Source: Sinorhizobium americanum (lineage in GTDB: Bacteria > Pseudomonadota > Alphaproteobacteria > Rhizobiales > Rhizobiaceae). Taken from it: a DNA stretch of 64,000 nt. Below, in pieces: positions 7,271-17,116 of the stretch (positions are counted from its first letter, which is position 1; the number at the start of each line of letters is the position of its first letter). The notes beneath the pieces are model-generated. The model was not told the origin of the DNA. It made no database searches and saw only the letters and a list, made by a program, of their open reading frames with translations. The stretch spans positions 345-64,344 of the forward strand of contig NZ_LNQC01000082.1 in NCBI RefSeq assembly GCF_001651855.1, given 5' to 3'. The position numbers were made by a program, and so were the translations under genes.

Positions 7271-8144
7271 CGGCGAGCTCCCGGATCCGGCGGCGCAGAT
7301 AGGCCGCATAGTCGTTCTTTCCGAGCAGTTCCGCCCGCTTGAGAACCTGGTCCGCCGAGACATAGCCGAGCTCGAAGGCGATCTCTTCCGGGCACATGAT
7401 CTTGACGCCCTGCCGGTGCTCGATGGTGCGCACGAACGAAGCGGCGTCGTGGAGGCTGTCATGCGTCCCGGTGTCGAGCCAGGCGAAACCCCGGCCAAGG
7501 CGGCAGACATGCAGGTCGCCGCGGGCGAGATAGGCCCGGTTGACGTCGGTAATCTCCAGTTCGCCGCGGGCCGACGGCCTGATCGAGGCAGCGATGTCGA
7601 CTACGCTGTTCTCGTAGAAATAGAGGCCCGTGACAGCCCAGCTCGACCTCGGCCGTTCCGGCTTCTCCTCGATCGTCTCGGCCAATCCGGTCTGGCCGTC
7701 GAAGCTGACGACGCCGTAGCGCTGGGGGTCGTCGACCCGATAGGCGAAGATCGTGGCGCCGCTCTCGCGGGCCGCGGCCTCCCGGCAGATCTCGGGCAGT
7801 CCCGCGCCATAGAAGATATTATCGCCGAGGATAAGCGCCACGGCGCTGTCTCCGATGAAATCGCGGCCGATGACAAAGGCTTCCGCGAGCCCGTTCGGCT
7901 CGGGCTGCTCCGCATAGGCGATCGAGAGCCCGAATACGCTTCCGTCACCAAGCAGCTCCTCGAAAAGCCACCTGTCCCTCGACCTGGTGATCACCAGGAT
8001 TTCGCGGATTCCCGCCAGCATGAGGATGCCGAGCGGATAATAGATCATCGGCTTGTCGTGGACGGGAAGCAATTGCTTCGAGATCGAGATGGTGACGGGG
8101 AAAAGCCTGCTGCCAGTTCCGCCCGCAAGGATGATGCCCTTCAT
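7263..8144 (-). CDS. rfbA: Glucose-1-phosphate thymidylyltransferase (RfbA/RmlA; WgaG position)
   Basis: A 293-residue nucleotidyltransferase making dTDP-glucose, the first step of the dTDP-rhamnose pathway. It begins [20 protein letters not shown], the classic nucleotide-binding loop with GGxGxR, followed by [26 protein letters not shown] with the metal-binding Asp, and LAWLDTGTH-like [15 protein letters not shown]. Length is normal. About 100 bases separate it from the GH16 gene upstream, the only noticeable gap within this half of the operon. It matches wgaG (expA7). Confidence 0.93.
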   Translation of the reverse strand: MKGIILAGGTGSRLFPVTISISKQLLPVHDKPMIYYPLGILMLAGIREILVITRSRDRWLFEELLGDGSVFGLSIAYAEQPEPNGLAEAFVIGRDFIGDSAVALILGDNIFYGAGLPEICREAAARESGATIFAYRVDDPQRYGVVSFDGQTGLAETIEEKPERPRSSWAVTGLYFYENSVVDIAASIRPSARGELEITDVNRAYLARGDLHVCRLGRGFAWLDTGTHDSLHDAASFVRTIEHRQGVKIMCPEEIAFELGYVSADQVLKRAELLGKNDYAAYLRRRIRELADA

Positions 8145-8247
8145 GCGGTGCCTCCGGTTGCTGCCCTAACGTCCGAGCCTAGGCTCCGCCCGCTATCCCG
8201 TCCCGGCCGCGACCCGTTCATGAACACCTCCAATTCGGCACGTTTCG

Positions 8248-9057
8248 CTATTGCGTACTTTGAAAGACCCGGACGTTGCGAATAGCGGTTGCCGCCCCAT
8301 TCACATCACCATCATCCTTGCCAGCGAAAGAGGCTACAGCATTGCTAAATAGCAATACCGCAGGCGTGTGGGCGAAAGTGTTCGGAACTTCGTAGATCGT
8401 CCTGTCGTCAAAGAAAAACTGGAACTGGCTTTCGTTCCACAGCATGCCATAGCGATGGTAAGCGTCGGCTAGTCGTGTGCCCCGCGGTCGGTACGTTCTC
8501 GATAAAACCTCCCGATCGGGACGCCAACGCCGAGCTGTGACCTGAACGACATTCGGATATTTGGCTTCAACGACGTCGAGTTCAAAATGTGTATCGCCTT
8601 CCGTCTCGGGAACGGACGTGAGCCAGAATGCGTTGTTGACACCGGGTTCGTCAGCAATCCGCATCTCGCATTCGAAATAGCCATAGCACTGGCGAAAATC
8701 ACGCGATCGGACGTAACCACCGGTAAACGGCCGTTTTCTGGTGGCATCGTTGGTGTTACTCCCGAGATTGAGCGACAGCACCCCACCGGATAGGTCGACG
8801 TTTCCGGGCAGGCGGACAGACTTGGTCTCTCCGCCGCTGTCATTCACCTTGAGCCAGCGTTGATTGAAACCCGCCTCCTCGGTGAAGTCGTCGTTGAACG
8901 ACAATTGCCATCGACCATCAGTGCCCTTTAGAGGAGCCGGTAGATCGGAGCGAAGCGCACGTGCAAGGCCTGGTCGTGCGAGCAATGCAGTCGACGCTAT
9001 CCCGAAACCGACAAGTCCCAGAAACGAGCGCCGACTGAACCGGAAGGCCTGAGTCAT
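8248..9057 (-). CDS. Secreted glycoside hydrolase family 16 (Tat signal)
   Basis: A 269-residue protein with a twin-arginine signal (FSRRSFLGLVGFGIASTALL) followed by a GH16 beta-glucanase-like domain. The catalytic signature ExDxxE is present as FELDVVEAKYPN. Aromatic strands such as YGYFECEMRIADEPGVNNAF and the YRYGMLW-type motif (HRYGMLWNESQFQFFFDD) fit bacterial endo-beta-glucanases of the ExoK/ExsH kind. It probably trims or depolymerises the galactoglucan in the periplasm or outside the cell. It overlaps the upstream pyruvyl-transferase gene by four bases (ATGA). In S. meliloti this part of the operon carries wgaD, wgaE and wgaF; I am not sure which of them this corresponds to. Confidence 0.85.
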   Translation of the reverse strand: MTQAFRFSRRSFLGLVGFGIASTALLARPGLARALRSDLPAPLKGTDGRWQLSFNDDFTEEAGFNQRWLKVNDSGGETKSVRLPGNVDLSGGVLSLNLGSNTNDATRKRPFTGGYVRSRDFRQCYGYFECEMRIADEPGVNNAFWLTSVPETEGDTHFELDVVEAKYPNVVQVTARRWRPDREVLSRTYRPRGTRLADAYHRYGMLWNESQFQFFFDDRTIYEVPNTFAHTPAVLLFSNAVASFAGKDDGDVNGAATAIRNVRVFQSTQ

Positions 9058-10403
9058 ACGGCGACCTTTGCTGGGTCTTCCTGCTTGGTATTGAGGTTGC
9101 GCAAGGTGGTTTCAAGGCTCCACGCGCGATTGCGCAGCGTCTCAATTTCCCCGGTCATGAAATCCATCTCGCTACGGAACCAAGTCACAGCTTCTTGCAC
9201 GTTGTGTGGGACCTGCACCAGGTTGGGGCTGGAAAGGGGCTTGTCTGCCGGTGCGGCGACAGGTTTCGGCAAGACGTGATTGAGTTTGTTTTCTGTCAGG
9301 AAGCGATGGTACTCAGCATAATTGATCCTGTAGATGTGCTGGACCTTCGAAAAATCAGCACGTTCGAGCAGCTTCTCAAGGTTGATGGGCAAATAGTCCT
9401 CGATCTCAACCGAGGGGATTGCAAACAATGACGCCAGCTCACGAATGCGTGAATCATAGGTAAAGAAGATTGCCGGAATTCCCTGATGCAGAGCAATGAC
9501 GTTGCCATGCAGCCGGAAGCCGACCATCACATCGACGTTGGCCGCAGCATCAGCAGCCCACTCCTCAATATCGAAGAACGCGCTCATACGGTTGTTGAGC
9601 ATCTCCTCGGCTTCTTGATGGCCAAGCAGGTTGAATTTGGTCAGGATCGACTTGATGTTGTCCTGCTTCTCCTTGCCAGTGGAGAAAATTGCCAGCGTTT
9701 CCTCGCGCTCACCCTGCGAATAGAGCTTGCTTGATGGGCGCTTTGCAACCGCGTCGATCAATGCACGCTGCATGCGATTTGTCTTGGTAGCATTGCTAGC
9801 GTAATCTGCGGAAAGGTACTTGTTGAGCGTAAGCCCGATGCGAGCCTGCGCCGGATCAATTGATTTTATGGTGATCGACGGACGCAATGAGCGGTAAAAA
9901 CTCGGGCAACCGATTGCGCGCACATTTTTAATGCCGAGGTCGTTGAATATTTCCGCACTATAGAATCCGCGCACGCCAATTGTTTCGCACTTGTCGGCAA
10001 TGATTTTCCAAGCCTCGACCGTTCCTTTGGGAACGTTTAGCTTCTTGTACTTGCCGGCCTGGGCGCCAACACCGATCGCCACGACCGGACCTTTCAGTTT
10101 TTTGAGCAAAGGCACGACGTGGCCGAGGTCAACGGTTTCGGTCAGATAATTTGACCCGCGAACGACGGTCGCGTCGTACGTGCCATCCTGCGGCCAGAGC
10201 TTGTCATCAGCCGCATGCGAGAACTGCACATTGCGAATTTCGTCGGAGGCAAGGGCTTTGAGTGTGGCGTCGTAGACGAGAACGTCGCCTGTATTGATGC
10301 CGCCTTTGTTGAAGGCCGCAAGCGGGTCCTCGAACTTCAAGTAGGCGGATTTGTTTCCAGGCTTCACCGCCGCACCACCGTTAAGAACAAAGAGTCTCTG
10401 CAT
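9054..10403 (-). CDS. Polysaccharide pyruvyl transferase family protein (wga operon)
   Basis: A 449-residue protein of the polysaccharide pyruvyl transferase superfamily, which adds pyruvate ketals to sugars using phosphoenolpyruvate. Supporting segments: GINTGDVLVYDATLKAL near the N-terminus, ATVVRGSNYL, VVAIGVGAQAG, GVRGFYSAEIFNDLGIKNVR, IGCPSFYRSLRP and the C-terminal VGFRLHGNVIALHQGIPAIF, a conserved signature with the family's Arg/His. A C-terminal extension (about residues 380-449) carries a short helical region. A paralogue, wgeH, closes the cluster at 30022. Galactoglucan carries pyruvate on galactose, so a role in that modification fits. It overlaps the GH16 gene. Confidence 0.8.
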   Translation of the reverse strand: MQRLFVLNGGAAVKPGNKSAYLKFEDPLAAFNKGGINTGDVLVYDATLKALASDEIRNVQFSHAADDKLWPQDGTYDATVVRGSNYLTETVDLGHVVPLLKKLKGPVVAIGVGAQAGKYKKLNVPKGTVEAWKIIADKCETIGVRGFYSAEIFNDLGIKNVRAIGCPSFYRSLRPSITIKSIDPAQARIGLTLNKYLSADYASNATKTNRMQRALIDAVAKRPSSKLYSQGEREETLAIFSTGKEKQDNIKSILTKFNLLGHQEAEEMLNNRMSAFFDIEEWAADAAANVDVMVGFRLHGNVIALHQGIPAIFFTYDSRIRELASLFAIPSVEIEDYLPINLEKLLERADFSKVQHIYRINYAEYHRFLTENKLNHVLPKPVAAPADKPLSSPNLVQVPHNVQEAVTWFRSEMDFMTGEIETLRNRAWSLETTLRNLNTKQEDPAKVAV

Positions 10404-10478
10404 CGTTAGTCCCTCGAATTATTCATGTTGGCTGATCCGCCAGCGGCCACCTGCCGCGGCGTTATTTCGCAAATTTCG

Positions 10479-13256
10479 TCAGGCTGGTACGGTCTCGCGC
10501 AACAGACGCTCGATTGCCCAGGGTTGGTCCGGCGCCTCTGTTTCTTCGACGAGCTTTAAGCCAGGGGCAGGCGAGCGGGTGGAAAAACGGTCGGGAAACC
10601 ATGCCATCAACTGCTCTACCAGCGGTTCAACGCTTCGATCCCAACTGAGCGAAGCACCGCGCTCAGCCGCGGCTTCCGATAGGCGGCTGAGCGCAGCCGA
10701 ATCTTCGGCCAATGCCGCGATCGTCTCGGTCATTTCGCTAATGATGACGCTGTCCTCAGTCGATCGGATCAAGAGCCCGTCAACGCCATGTTCAATCAGC
10801 TCGTCGACAGCGCCGACCGCTGTTGCGACCGGTACGCAGCCGAGGCGTTGCGCCTCGATAATGGTCAATGGCGCGCCCTCCCATCGTGATGGCAGCACGA
10901 CCACGTCGGCCCAAGCAAAGGCCTTGTTCAAATGGCGGCTGGAATAGACAGGCATATCCACCTGGACGCCGATTTCCGCAAATCGCTCTTTCCACGAACC
11001 ACCAGCGCCCGAATCCATGACGTCGCTGCCGATGATCTTCCATTCGACCGGCACGGCACGTTGCTGCAAACTGCGAACGCAGGCGAACAGACGTTCGATA
11101 CCTTTTTGCGCGTCGAGTCGGCCAAGGAAAAGGACGTTTAGCGCGCCTGGTTTGCTGCGCCGAGCGGCCAGCAAGGTGTCTCGGTCTTTCGGAGCTAAGG
11201 CGTAGCTGGCAGCGTTCTGGATATGCATCAGCTTTGCGGATGGTACACCCATCGCGTGGAGCCATTGTGCCATGTCGATGGAACACGTCAGGATTGTGTC
11301 GTAAACGTGCTCGAAGGCGAGCGAGAGATACGGATGTCCGGCATCTCGCCCCATTTTCGACTTGTCGAGTACATGAACGTAGTTGAGCACCTTGATGCCA
11401 CGGCGGCGCAGGTCGCCAAGGACAGCGTTTACCGGCGCGACATGGTTGTTAATGACGACGTCGAGTCCGGCAAGGAAGCCCATGATCTGCTCAGCCCTTG
11501 CGGCTTCGTCATGGCCCATCATCAAGTCGTGGCCGGCAAACTGGTGCGGGCCGCCCCACAAGGGATAATCATCGGCGAGGAAATTGATCGTCTTGAACAC
11601 GCCGTCATTTTCAGGAACCCGATTATAAACCGGCTTTCCGAGGAGGAAGAGGTGGACTTCGCATTCAGCGTTCTTGAGCGCACGAGCGACGGCGTAGGCG
11701 ACCTTTTCGACCCCACCGAAGCTCGCGATCGGGAGCAGGAAACCGACCCGAAGCTGGTTCGATGCCTGCTGCAATCTCGGCATGACCGGCTTTGCCCCGA
11801 CGGCGTGTCGCAACAACTCGAAATACCGGCTGCGACTTGGAAAATAGGCCGACCGCCATATCCATCGATTCGTCGATAGTGAACGGTATCCGGAATCGCG
11901 AAGTGCACCCAATGTCGCGAGCAGCGCGTTCGTGGGTGATAGAGCAGTGCTTTGCATCTCGCGCGCCGTGAAGGGTCCGCTGATGACAACCTCAACCACA
12001 TTCGGAGAGGGTACGGACTTGTGCAGCGTCCGCGCCCATTCATCGGACGTGTCCTCAGCGCAGTTCGAAAAGATATCGAATGTACACATCCAGCCGTAAG
12101 GTTTATCGGCGAGTGGTCTAGATTCATTGATCTTGCGGATATCGAGCCCGATCTTTGAACTACTCCGCTCAAAACGAATGGCAACAAAGTGATGCTCCTG
12201 AGAAAGCTTCTCACCGAGCCAAAGCAGGTTGTGGACGAGGCCGAGTCTGGTCAAGGCATCTCGGTGGGCTGGCGTCATCCAGAGCAGGAAGGGTGGAACG
12301 CCAAAGGTCTCCGGTTCAGCCCTAGCCGCCCAGAACCGCGTTACGAAATCCTCCAGGCTGCATTTGGTATGCTCGACCGTAGGATCGGTAAACAAATCAA
12401 CCGCATAACCGCCCATCCCGATCGCGGCATATCGCGGGGCTTCCTGATGCTCCCAATCGAGTAGGGTTTCAGCAGCAAAGAGCTTCTTATGCTTTTGACG
12501 AATATACGTCAGGATGCCTTCTCGCGTCCGGTTTGAATCCCGCAGCATGCTCTCGGCGCGCTGGCGATACTCGAACCCGAAGAAAGGATAATTGGCACCA
12601 AGGAAGCCTTGACCGATCGCCTGCAGCCAGAAGTCCCAATCTTCAAATCCCGACTTCATGCTCTCGTCGAAACGAATACCGGCATCAAGCATTCGCCGAG
12701 ATACCAGACTGCCGGCTTCGCAAATATTATCGAAGGTCAGGTGCAGAAGGCGCGAATATTGCGTTGTATAGTTCCCATTCCATTCGATACCGAACTTGTC
12801 GATGTTGGGATAAATCCAGTCGACATTGTCGTCCGACTTCATGAAGTCTAGGATATCTCGGATTGACGTCGGAGTAATACGGTTGTCGGCATCCAGGAAA
12901 TAGACCGCCTCAAGAGCCGGAAAGTTCCGCAAGGCAAATTCGATTCCGTAATTGCGAGCTGAACTCAATCCGCCATTGGCTTTGCGCAGCTAGAATACGT
13001 TTGAGTGGGCCAGCGCGTAGGTTCGCCCCACTTGGCCGGTTTCCGGGAAAGGGCATCCGTCATCGACAATGACGACCGCTATGTCAAAAGGTGCCTCCTG
13101 CGCCAGTGCCGATTCAACGGCCTCAGCCAACAGCACCGAATGCTTGTAGGCCGGAACGACCACTGCAACCTTCGGAGAAAACGAACCTTCGACGTCATCC
13201 TCGGATGGTGGCGACGCGGTGACCTGTTCCAGATGATGCTTGACTTGGTCCCGCAT
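10479..13256 (-). pseudogene. wgaB: GT2-GT4 double glycosyltransferase WgaB with an in-frame amber codon
   Basis: The frame runs for 926 codons but is cut by one TAG at 12990-12992, with no frameshift. The first 88 codons hold the start of a family 2 glycosyltransferase (VAVVVPAYKHSVLLAEAVES, VVIVDDGCPF). After TAG it continues LRKANGGLSSARNYGIEFAL and YFLDADNRITP, the rest of the GT2 domain. A GT4 domain follows at about residues 500-860, with LRVGFLLPIASFGGVEKVAY, NVLFLGRLDAQKGIERLF and PSRWEGAPLTIIEAQRLGCV. In S. meliloti this is WgaB (ExpA23). The stop replaces what is normally an aromatic residue (SNVF-Y-LRKANGG), so TAC/TAT to TAG is likely. A start could occur downstream at 12968, giving a protein without the GT2 nucleotide-binding part. 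Confidence 0.85.
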
Positions 13257-13263
13257 GAGCGAC

Positions 13264-14787
13264 CTACCCGTTGACCATGAGGCTGATGTCGCGGAATTTG
13301 GCCCAGGCGAAAGCGTTATCACCGGGATTTCTCATCCGTGTGGCAAAATAGATGTTCTGCCAGATGCCCACCTGCTCCGCGATAAAGGCATTGATACGCG
13401 CCTCTTCGCCATGAGTAACGCTTGTCCAACCAGAGAAGCCCTCTCCACTGCCCGCACCACGTGCCTCGCTGAAAAGTTGCCGAGCACTGTTCAGATCACC
13501 CGCGATTACAAGCGCAAAATCGACGTCTTGTGATTGATCATTGTCGATCATCGCGGTGGACGATATCCGCAAAATTTTGGGCGGGCATGCTGCCGGAAGC
13601 CGGCCGATCGTAATTCCGGTCGAGGGAGGATGGCAGGCGATGGCCCGTTCCTCCGGAAGCGCCATGATTGCCGGGAATTCGAACGCAATCTCCTCCGTGT
13701 TGGCCAGTGTCGCAAGATCAATAATGCCGTTCGCAAGTGGCATCTCGCGAAAGCCCTCGTCCCTTGCCTGTCCCGACTGTGCCGGTAAATAATTCGCCCA
13801 GCTCGGAAGCAGCACACCAGGCATTCCGCACCAGACCTGCATTGCCAAGCTGTTCTTCAACAATGGTGCGTCGTTGCCTGCATCCTGGACCTGGAACATC
13901 TCCAGGGGCTGAAGGCCACCAAGCGAAAGCAGCGGCATTTCATCGTCCAGATCCTCGATATGCAGCTGCAGTTTCAACGTGCGCCGAAGACCGGCGAGCG
14001 TGCGCGACAGACCCAGATAATTCCACCCCTGATGAAGTCGCGAGAACGGTATGATCCATTTTTCTACGACCTGTCGGTCCTCAAGCGTCACCAGTTGAGC
14101 ATGCAGCGTGGCCTCATCACGATGCGCCAACCGCTCGAAATGAATTGCAATCGCACTCACGCCAGCACTTGCAACCGGTAGGATCTGGGACACTCCCTTA
14201 AAAGAGGCGTCGGCCAGGACATTAGAGCGAGACGAGCTGCTGACGGGCTCGTTCGAAAAAGCCAGATCGAAAGGCTGTAGCCCCTGCCTGTCAACGAAAC
14301 TTTCGACTGCTGCGAAACGGTTTTGCAGGTTGTCGTTCAAGGTACGCAGTGCGAGCAGCTCTCGATTTGCCTGAGCGATTTTCCGAGCGTCGGATAGCAA
14401 TAGGTCGGCAAGCTTCTGGATGATGAGCGCCGTTGTCTCGATCTCCTTGCCTTTTTGCCACTCAAGGACGAGCGGCGCGTCTGCGACACCCCGCTCTCGT
14501 AACCAGTCGAGAAAGGGCTTTTCTTGGCCGCGATGCGCGGGATTGATAATGATTGCGAGCGTGCACAGTGGTGCCTCGTGGACTTCGATTTTCTTGCCTG
14601 AGTCGTCGCACAGCACGGCGGTGTCGTCTCTGACAACTTCAACGCCGAAAATTTGGACCGCCTTGGACAGAGTATGAGGAAGATCGTCATGGGCAATTCC
14701 CATGCGGAGCAGGATTGGTTTCTTCAACAGGTCAATTTCGCTGAGTGATTTCGCAGCTGGAGAAAGCTTAAAAGTCTGTATTGTCAT
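13264..14787 (-). CDS. wgaA: WgaA, conserved galactoglucan-cluster protein of unknown function
   Basis: A 507-residue protein and the first gene of the wga operon. No signal peptide or membrane helix is visible. Residues about 125-170 form a helical, probably coiled-coil segment (SDARKIAQANRELLALR). After it comes a beta-rich part with many hydrophobic alternations (AIAIHFERLAHRDEATLHAQ, WIIPFSRLHQGWNYLGLSR), which looks like a carbohydrate-binding or lectin-like sandwich. I believe it belongs to a DUF family seen mainly in rhizobial polysaccharide clusters, but I am not sure which. It matches wgaA (expA1) by position, and ends seven bases before wgaB. Confidence 0.7.
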   Translation of the reverse strand: MTIQTFKLSPAAKSLSEIDLLKKPILLRMGIAHDDLPHTLSKAVQIFGVEVVRDDTAVLCDDSGKKIEVHEAPLCTLAIIINPAHRGQEKPFLDWLRERGVADAPLVLEWQKGKEIETTALIIQKLADLLLSDARKIAQANRELLALRTLNDNLQNRFAAVESFVDRQGLQPFDLAFSNEPVSSSSRSNVLADASFKGVSQILPVASAGVSAIAIHFERLAHRDEATLHAQLVTLEDRQVVEKWIIPFSRLHQGWNYLGLSRTLAGLRRTLKLQLHIEDLDDEMPLLSLGGLQPLEMFQVQDAGNDAPLLKNSLAMQVWCGMPGVLLPSWANYLPAQSGQARDEGFREMPLANGIIDLATLANTEEIAFEFPAIMALPEERAIACHPPSTGITIGRLPAACPPKILRISSTAMIDNDQSQDVDFALVIAGDLNSARQLFSEARGAGSGEGFSGWTSVTHGEEARINAFIAEQVGIWQNIYFATRMRNPGDNAFAWAKFRDISLMVNG

Positions 14788-15022
14788 TTCCTACATCCTG
14801 CCCCATCCCGATGGCGCCAAACAGCAGATCCATCCAAATAATGGCGTATTCATTAGGTTTGTCAAACTAATACATATTGCAGTGCAGTAGAAAAATTTAT
14901 GAAATTTAATGATTTGATATCGCGTTGATTCTTTATAAAAATGAAAAAATGCTTTGCGCGTAATTTACATCGAATTTTGTAGCGATTGCCGTGTCGGTAC
15001 ACTATGAATAATATTTCATTAT

Positions 15023-15037
15023 ACTTCAAAAATTGAA
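15023..15037 (+). promoter_or_regulatory. Candidate WggR operator in the wga promoter region
   Basis: ACTTCAAAAATTGAA, a TTCAA-N3-TTGAA palindrome. It lies in the AT-rich 258-bp gap between wgcA and wgaA, 236 bases before wgaA. The same TTCAAAAATTGAA core occurs before wggR/wgdA and a variant before wgeA. A MarR-type regulator encoded in the cluster is the obvious candidate ligand. Confidence 0.5.
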
Positions 15038-15045
15038 ACAATGGG

Positions 15046-16296
15046 TCAAGCAGACTCCGTTTCCCGACGAAATATCTCGCCCTGGCCGGTCACCTGACCG
15101 ATCAGTGCCATCTGGCGTGCGAGGCAATCCTCCTGGTTGAAGCGTTGCTCGACGGTTCTGCGCGCCGCCGCCCGCAGCTCCCGGAAGTCCGCCGGACGTT
15201 GGAGAACGTCGACAATGGTGTTGGTCAGCGCATCCGTGTCGAAGAATGGGACGAGAAGACCGTTGCGGCCGGAGCGGATGACCTCCTGCACCGGCGCGGT
15301 ATCAGACCCGATGACGAGCGCGCCGCAGGCCATCGCCTCCAGGACCGACCAGGACAGCACGAAGGGATAGGTCAGATAGAGATGCGCCGAGGAGATCTGG
15401 TAGAGCTGGCGCAGCACCGAATGCGGCACGACGCCCGGAAACAAAAATCTTTCCCGCGGGATTTCGAGCGACGCGAGCAGGTGCTCCTTCCACGAGCCGC
15501 CACCGGGTGGCGGCGCGCCGTAGCTCACGCCGTCGCCGCCGACGAAGACGAAAAGCGCGTCCGTATGCCGCCGGGCGACCTTCGCAGCCGCTTCCAGCGC
15601 CTGTGGAAAGCCGCGATAGGGTTCCAGGTCGCGAGCGACGAAGGTTACGATCGGAGGATCGCCGGCCTTCAGCACACGCCCGTCGGGAAGCTTCAGCGAG
15701 GCGGACGGGTCGGGGCGGAAGCGCCGCGTGTCGATCCCCTCGTGGCAGACGGCGATGTGCCAGCGCACATCGTCCGGATAGAGGCTCCTTTGCCAGGAGG
15801 TCGGACTGATGCCGCCGTCCATCGCCTCGAGTGACAGGAGTTGGGCGATGTTGCGAAGACGCAGCCTCTTGCGCGTCTCAGTGTCTGGCTGGTCCTCTGG
15901 CGCGAAGCCGACGTCGGCGCCCTCCGCCCGATAGTAGAACTCGCAATAGCCGAGTGCCGGCACCCGCGGCAGCACGTCCTTGACGAACATCATGCTGCCC
16001 CAGCCGATATGGCCGAGGATGATGTCGGGCGCCTGGCCTTGGTGCGCCATCGCATCGAACGTCTCGGCGACCCGATGGCCGATTCGCGCGTGATGGTCGG
16101 GAATGGCGAGATGCCGGGCCATCTGCGGATGGGCTCGCGGGCCGGGTTCCGCCCGGTGGCGGACGACGCGGACGGAGGGGATCCGCTGATCCACCGTTTC
16201 CGTGACGAGGGTGACCTCGTTTCCGGATTGGGCCAAATGGGCTGCCAGGGCGGCAAACTGACCAAACCCGCGCCGGTGTACAAACGCTACGTGCAT
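15046..16296 (-). CDS. wgcA: Family 4 glycosyltransferase WgcA (ExpC)
   Basis: A 416-residue retaining glycosyltransferase of the GT4 type. The N-terminal Rossmann half begins MHVAFVHRRGFGQFAALAAH with the glycine-rich loop. The C-terminal half holds IVTFVARDLEPYRGFPQALE, LFPGVVPHSVLRQLYQISSA, HLYLTYPFVLSWSVLEAMAC and the EX7E-like segment with GALVIGSDTAPVQEVI. It stands alone between wggR and the wga operon on the minus strand and matches wgcA (expC) of S. meliloti. It probably adds a glucose or galactose to the lipid-linked repeat unit at the inner membrane. Confidence 0.85.
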   Translation of the reverse strand: MHVAFVHRRGFGQFAALAAHLAQSGNEVTLVTETVDQRIPSVRVVRHRAEPGPRAHPQMARHLAIPDHHARIGHRVAETFDAMAHQGQAPDIILGHIGWGSMMFVKDVLPRVPALGYCEFYYRAEGADVGFAPEDQPDTETRKRLRLRNIAQLLSLEAMDGGISPTSWQRSLYPDDVRWHIAVCHEGIDTRRFRPDPSASLKLPDGRVLKAGDPPIVTFVARDLEPYRGFPQALEAAAKVARRHTDALFVFVGGDGVSYGAPPPGGGSWKEHLLASLEIPRERFLFPGVVPHSVLRQLYQISSAHLYLTYPFVLSWSVLEAMACGALVIGSDTAPVQEVIRSGRNGLLVPFFDTDALTNTIVDVLQRPADFRELRAAARRTVEQRFNQEDCLARQMALIGQVTGQGEIFRRETESA

Positions 16297-16337
16297 GTTC
16301 TAGCCAGTCGCCAAACGAGGGTTACGATCGCCGGTCG

Positions 16338-16910
16338 TCAGAAGCCGTAACGGTGGGCATTGCCCCAAACGAGCTCGAGCTGATGCAGGGTCTGGAAGGC
16401 GGTCTCGAGATTGCGCCGGTCCTGCTCGCCGCGGGTCAAGGCCCGCTCGTATGATTTCGCTGCCTCGCGCAGTTCCGCGCAGAGCTTTCTGCCCTTCTCC
16501 GACAGCCGGATGCGAGCCGAGCGCTTGTCGCGCTGCGATGCCATCCGGTCGATATAGTCCCCGTCGGCGAGCTGCTTCAGATAGTAGGAGACGTTGGACC
16601 CCACATAATGGCCACGGTCCAGAAGCTCTCCCACCGACAGCTCCGCCTCCCCGATGGCCAGAAGAACCATCGCCTGCGCCGGCCCGATGTCGTCGACTCC
16701 GAGCTTGGTCAGTTCCGTGCGCAACAGTCCGGAAAAGCGCCGGCTCGCACGCTCCATGACGCGGGCCAGTTCGAAATAGCTGATCAGGGGAGGCTCTCCG
16801 CCTTGCTGGCGCTCAGCTTGACTGGGGGTAGTGCGGGCCGTTTCGCTCGCGGGTTGGACCGCCACGGCGTCTCCAAAGTTTGCGAACGAATAAAGAATCC
16901 TATGATTCAT
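16338..16910 (-). CDS. wggR: MarR-family regulator WggR (ExpG) of galactoglucan synthesis
   Basis: A 190-residue winged-helix protein. The start at 16910 is preferred because GGAGAGAGG precedes it; ATG 16922 is an alternative. An unstructured N-terminus of about 45 residues leads to the MarR domain: LLRTELTKLGVDDIGPAQAM, GELLDRGHYVGSNVSYYLKQ (recognition helix) and DGDYIDRMASQRDKRSARIR (wing with the usual DxR pattern). In S. meliloti ExpG/WggR activates wga, wgd and wge expression in phosphate starvation or when overproduced. It is divergent from wgdA; TTCAA-type palindromes lie in the shared promoter region. Confidence 0.88.
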   Translation of the reverse strand: MNHRILYSFANFGDAVAVQPASETARTTPSQAERQQGGEPPLISYFELARVMERASRRFSGLLRTELTKLGVDDIGPAQAMVLLAIGEAELSVGELLDRGHYVGSNVSYYLKQLADGDYIDRMASQRDKRSARIRLSEKGRKLCAELREAAKSYERALTRGEQDRRNLETAFQTLHQLELVWGNAHRYGF

Positions 16911-16952
16911 CCCTCTCTCCATTAGGGAACTTACTTCAACATTCGGGAATTT

Positions 16953-16968
16953 ACTTCAAAAATTGAAG
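16953..16968 (+). promoter_or_regulatory. Candidate WggR operator between wggR and wgdA
   Basis: ACTTCAAAAATTGAAG, in which CTTCAA-AAA-TTGAAG is a perfect palindrome. It lies 43 bases upstream of wggR and about 150 upstream of wgdA. A half-site TTACTTCAA occurs just before it at 16931-16939. Shared with the sites at 15023 and 20337. Confidence 0.6.
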
Positions 16969-17116
16969 CAAATTTCATGGCCCCCGCTCCCGAATTACCT
17001 GACCTTGAGCAATGGATCATTATTATGTCACACTGATCACAGCAATACTGTGATTTGAGTGATTATGAACCGACTGCCCCTCAACCCGCTGACGCGTTGT
17101 AGCCAGAAAATCGCCC

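Noticed and set aside
17020-17060. Possible Pho box (ATGTCAC-type) before wgdA
   Set aside because: Phosphate control is known for this cluster in S. meliloti, but I could not find two CTGTCAT-like units with the right spacing.
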